Below are positions 7,439 through 8,294 of a stretch of DNA of 8,294 bases, one piece after another. A model generated the notes under the pieces. It made no database searches, was not told where the DNA came from, and saw nothing but the letters and a program-made list of their open reading frames with translations. Origin of the DNA: Bacteroidota bacterium. Its GTDB lineage: Bacteria > Bacteroidota > Bacteroidia > Bacteroidales > Prolixibacteraceae. Positions within the stretch are counted from its first letter, which is position 1; every line of letters starts with the position of its first letter. The stretch spans positions 1 through 8,294 of the forward strand of contig JAUYEQ010000280.1 in assembly GCA_030691295.1 (NCBI GenBank). Direction: 5' to 3'. The translations under genes and the position numbers were made by a program.

Positions 7439-7486
7439 AAAATAGCAGGTTGGAATCAATTGTTTCTGATTCCGGCCTGCTATTTT
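7439..7486 (-). terminator. Intrinsic terminator of the efflux operon
   Basis: An outer 11-bp stem (AAAATAGCAGG at 7439-7449 with CCTGCTATTTT at 7476-7486), a 2x2 internal loop, an inner 7-bp stem (GGAATCA at 7452-7458 with TGATTCC at 7467-7473) and an 8-nt loop. On the minus-strand transcript the stem ends in a run of eight U residues (7435-7442, partly inside the stem). It starts 19 bp after the TolC-family stop codon, a textbook position for a Rho-independent terminator. Confidence 0.9.
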
Positions 7487-7505
7487 AAACTGTAAAACTA
7501 AAAAA

Positions 7506-8294
7506 CTAATCCTCAGGACTCATTGGATTAACGTAACTGATCTTTTGGTTCTGTTCAAAATCATACAATGTGAGGATGCGCAGTTTGTAATATGCTTCCC
7601 AGTAGGTTTGCAGCGAACGTATATAATCGCGTTTGGCATTTTCTCGCTCCGAAAGGGAAATATTCAGATCGGTAATACTGATTTCTCCATTCTGAAATTG
7701 TTTCAAGGCAATCTGGTATCCGTTTTCCGATACTTTATCAGCTTCTTTAGCAGTCGTGAGCTGATCTTTCATCAAACTGAACTGTTCAACCTGAACTACC
7801 ACGCTTCGTTCAAAATCTTCGCGGTCTTTCTCCACGTCGTAGATAACCAGGTCGCGCTGCGATTCAGCCAGTTTAACTGCCGAAGCCGACTGTCCCCAAT
7901 CCAGTATCGGAATACTGAGGGCAAGCTTCAAAGTTTGCTGACGTTCAGGCTGATCGTAAACGCCAGCCATTGTTTCAGCGCTGTTCGACAATCCGTAACT
8001 TCCCTGAAGTGTTGCACTTAATCCGGTACTTCGTTTGGCATTCAGCAAATCCCGATCGGCTATAATCAACCGGCGTTTATATTCCGAACCTTCCTTGCGG
8101 TTCAGCTTTGACTCTTCCAATGCTTTTTCCTTGTCAATGTCAAACAATGTGATATTCAGTGGCATTTCCAATTCGATCTGCTGATCCTGTGGAATTCCAA
8201 CATACGATTTCAGTTCGAAATCTGCATTCTTTAAATCCATACTTGCCTGATTCAATGCTTTTTGTGCATTCAAAACAGCCAATTCGTTGCGCGC
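7506..8294 (-). CDS. TolC-family outer-membrane efflux protein, C-terminal part (cut by right window edge)
   Basis: Outer-membrane channel that joins the periplasm to the exterior in RND, MacAB or type I export systems. The frame is open to the right edge (ARNEL... at the first visible codons), giving 262 residues that correspond to the C-terminal half of a usually 420-500-residue protein; a TTG at 8280-8282 is internal, not the start. Visible parts are long amphipathic helices at about 1-30, 53-89 and 137-245, and two beta-strand segments, GLSATLQGSYGLS at 91-103 and LKLALSIPILDWGQ at 122-135. The latter carries the typical SIPILDWG barrel motif. The region NGYQIALKQFQNGEISITDL at 191-210 is the characteristic OEP repeat before the last helix. 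No cognate pump or adaptor gene is in view; they probably lie to the right, upstream. This gene is the last of its operon, since a strong terminator follows. It has no evident functional link to the fucosidase cluster. Confidence 0.9.
   Translation of the reverse strand, partial: ARNELAVLNAQKALNQASMDLKNADFELKSYVGIPQDQQIELEMPLNITLFDIDKEKALEESKLNRKEGSEYKRRLIIADRDLLNAKRSTGLSATLQGSYGLSNSAETMAGVYDQPERQQTLKLALSIPILDWGQSASAVKLAESQRDLVIYDVEKDREDFERSVVVQVEQFSLMKDQLTTAKEADKVSENGYQIALKQFQNGEISITDLNISLSERENAKRDYIRSLQTYWEAYYKLRILTLYDFEQNQKISYVNPMSPED

Noticed and set aside
7545..8021. Plus-strand open frame of 158 codons
   Set aside because: It is antisense to the TolC-family gene, whose helical and barrel motifs are clear in the minus frame. 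No start signal or family features are visible.

Overview
The window looks like chromosomal DNA of a Bacteroidota (Bacteroidetes) member, probably an environmental or gut Bacteroidales/Marinilabiliales-type glycan degrader. The evidence is a SusC/SusD outer-membrane glycan-uptake pair, a SusD lipoprotein whose cysteine is followed by a surface-export-like KDE sequence, AT-rich intergenic DNA, mostly absent Shine-Dalgarno sequences, and one exact match to the Bacteroidetes -7 promoter element. I cannot name the species. All five genes are on the minus strand, so transcription runs from right to left.

Right part (about 7439-8294): the C-terminal half of a TolC-family outer-membrane efflux protein, open at the right edge. 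It is followed by a strong intrinsic terminator (7439-7486) that isolates it from what follows. The spacer at 7151-7438 contains no gene that I can see. It does contain a candidate promoter (-7 element at 7200-7207) overlapping an AT palindrome.

Middle and left (1-7150): a small polysaccharide-utilization-locus (PUL)-like cluster in the order ROK-family regulator (5909-7150), SusC-like TonB-dependent transporter (2617-5856), SusD-like surface lipoprotein (923-2605), GH29 alpha-L-fucosidase (1-794, cut by the left edge). The gaps are 52 bp, 11 bp and 128 bp. No terminator is visible between the regulator and susC. A stem-loop lies between susD and the fucosidase gene.

Inferred working: SusD captures a fucosylated glycan at the cell surface, SusC imports it using TonB energy, and the exported fucosidase removes fucose. 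The ROK protein keeps the family's zinc motif and sugar-pocket residues but has lost the phosphate-binding DxGGT motif, so it is probably an inducer-sensing transcription factor that controls its own operon. The usual PUL regulators (hybrid two-component system, ECF sigma/anti-sigma pair) are not in the window, and SusC has no room for an N-terminal signalling (STN) domain, which fits control by a one-component ROK regulator. I see no mobile element, CRISPR array, tRNA or rRNA.
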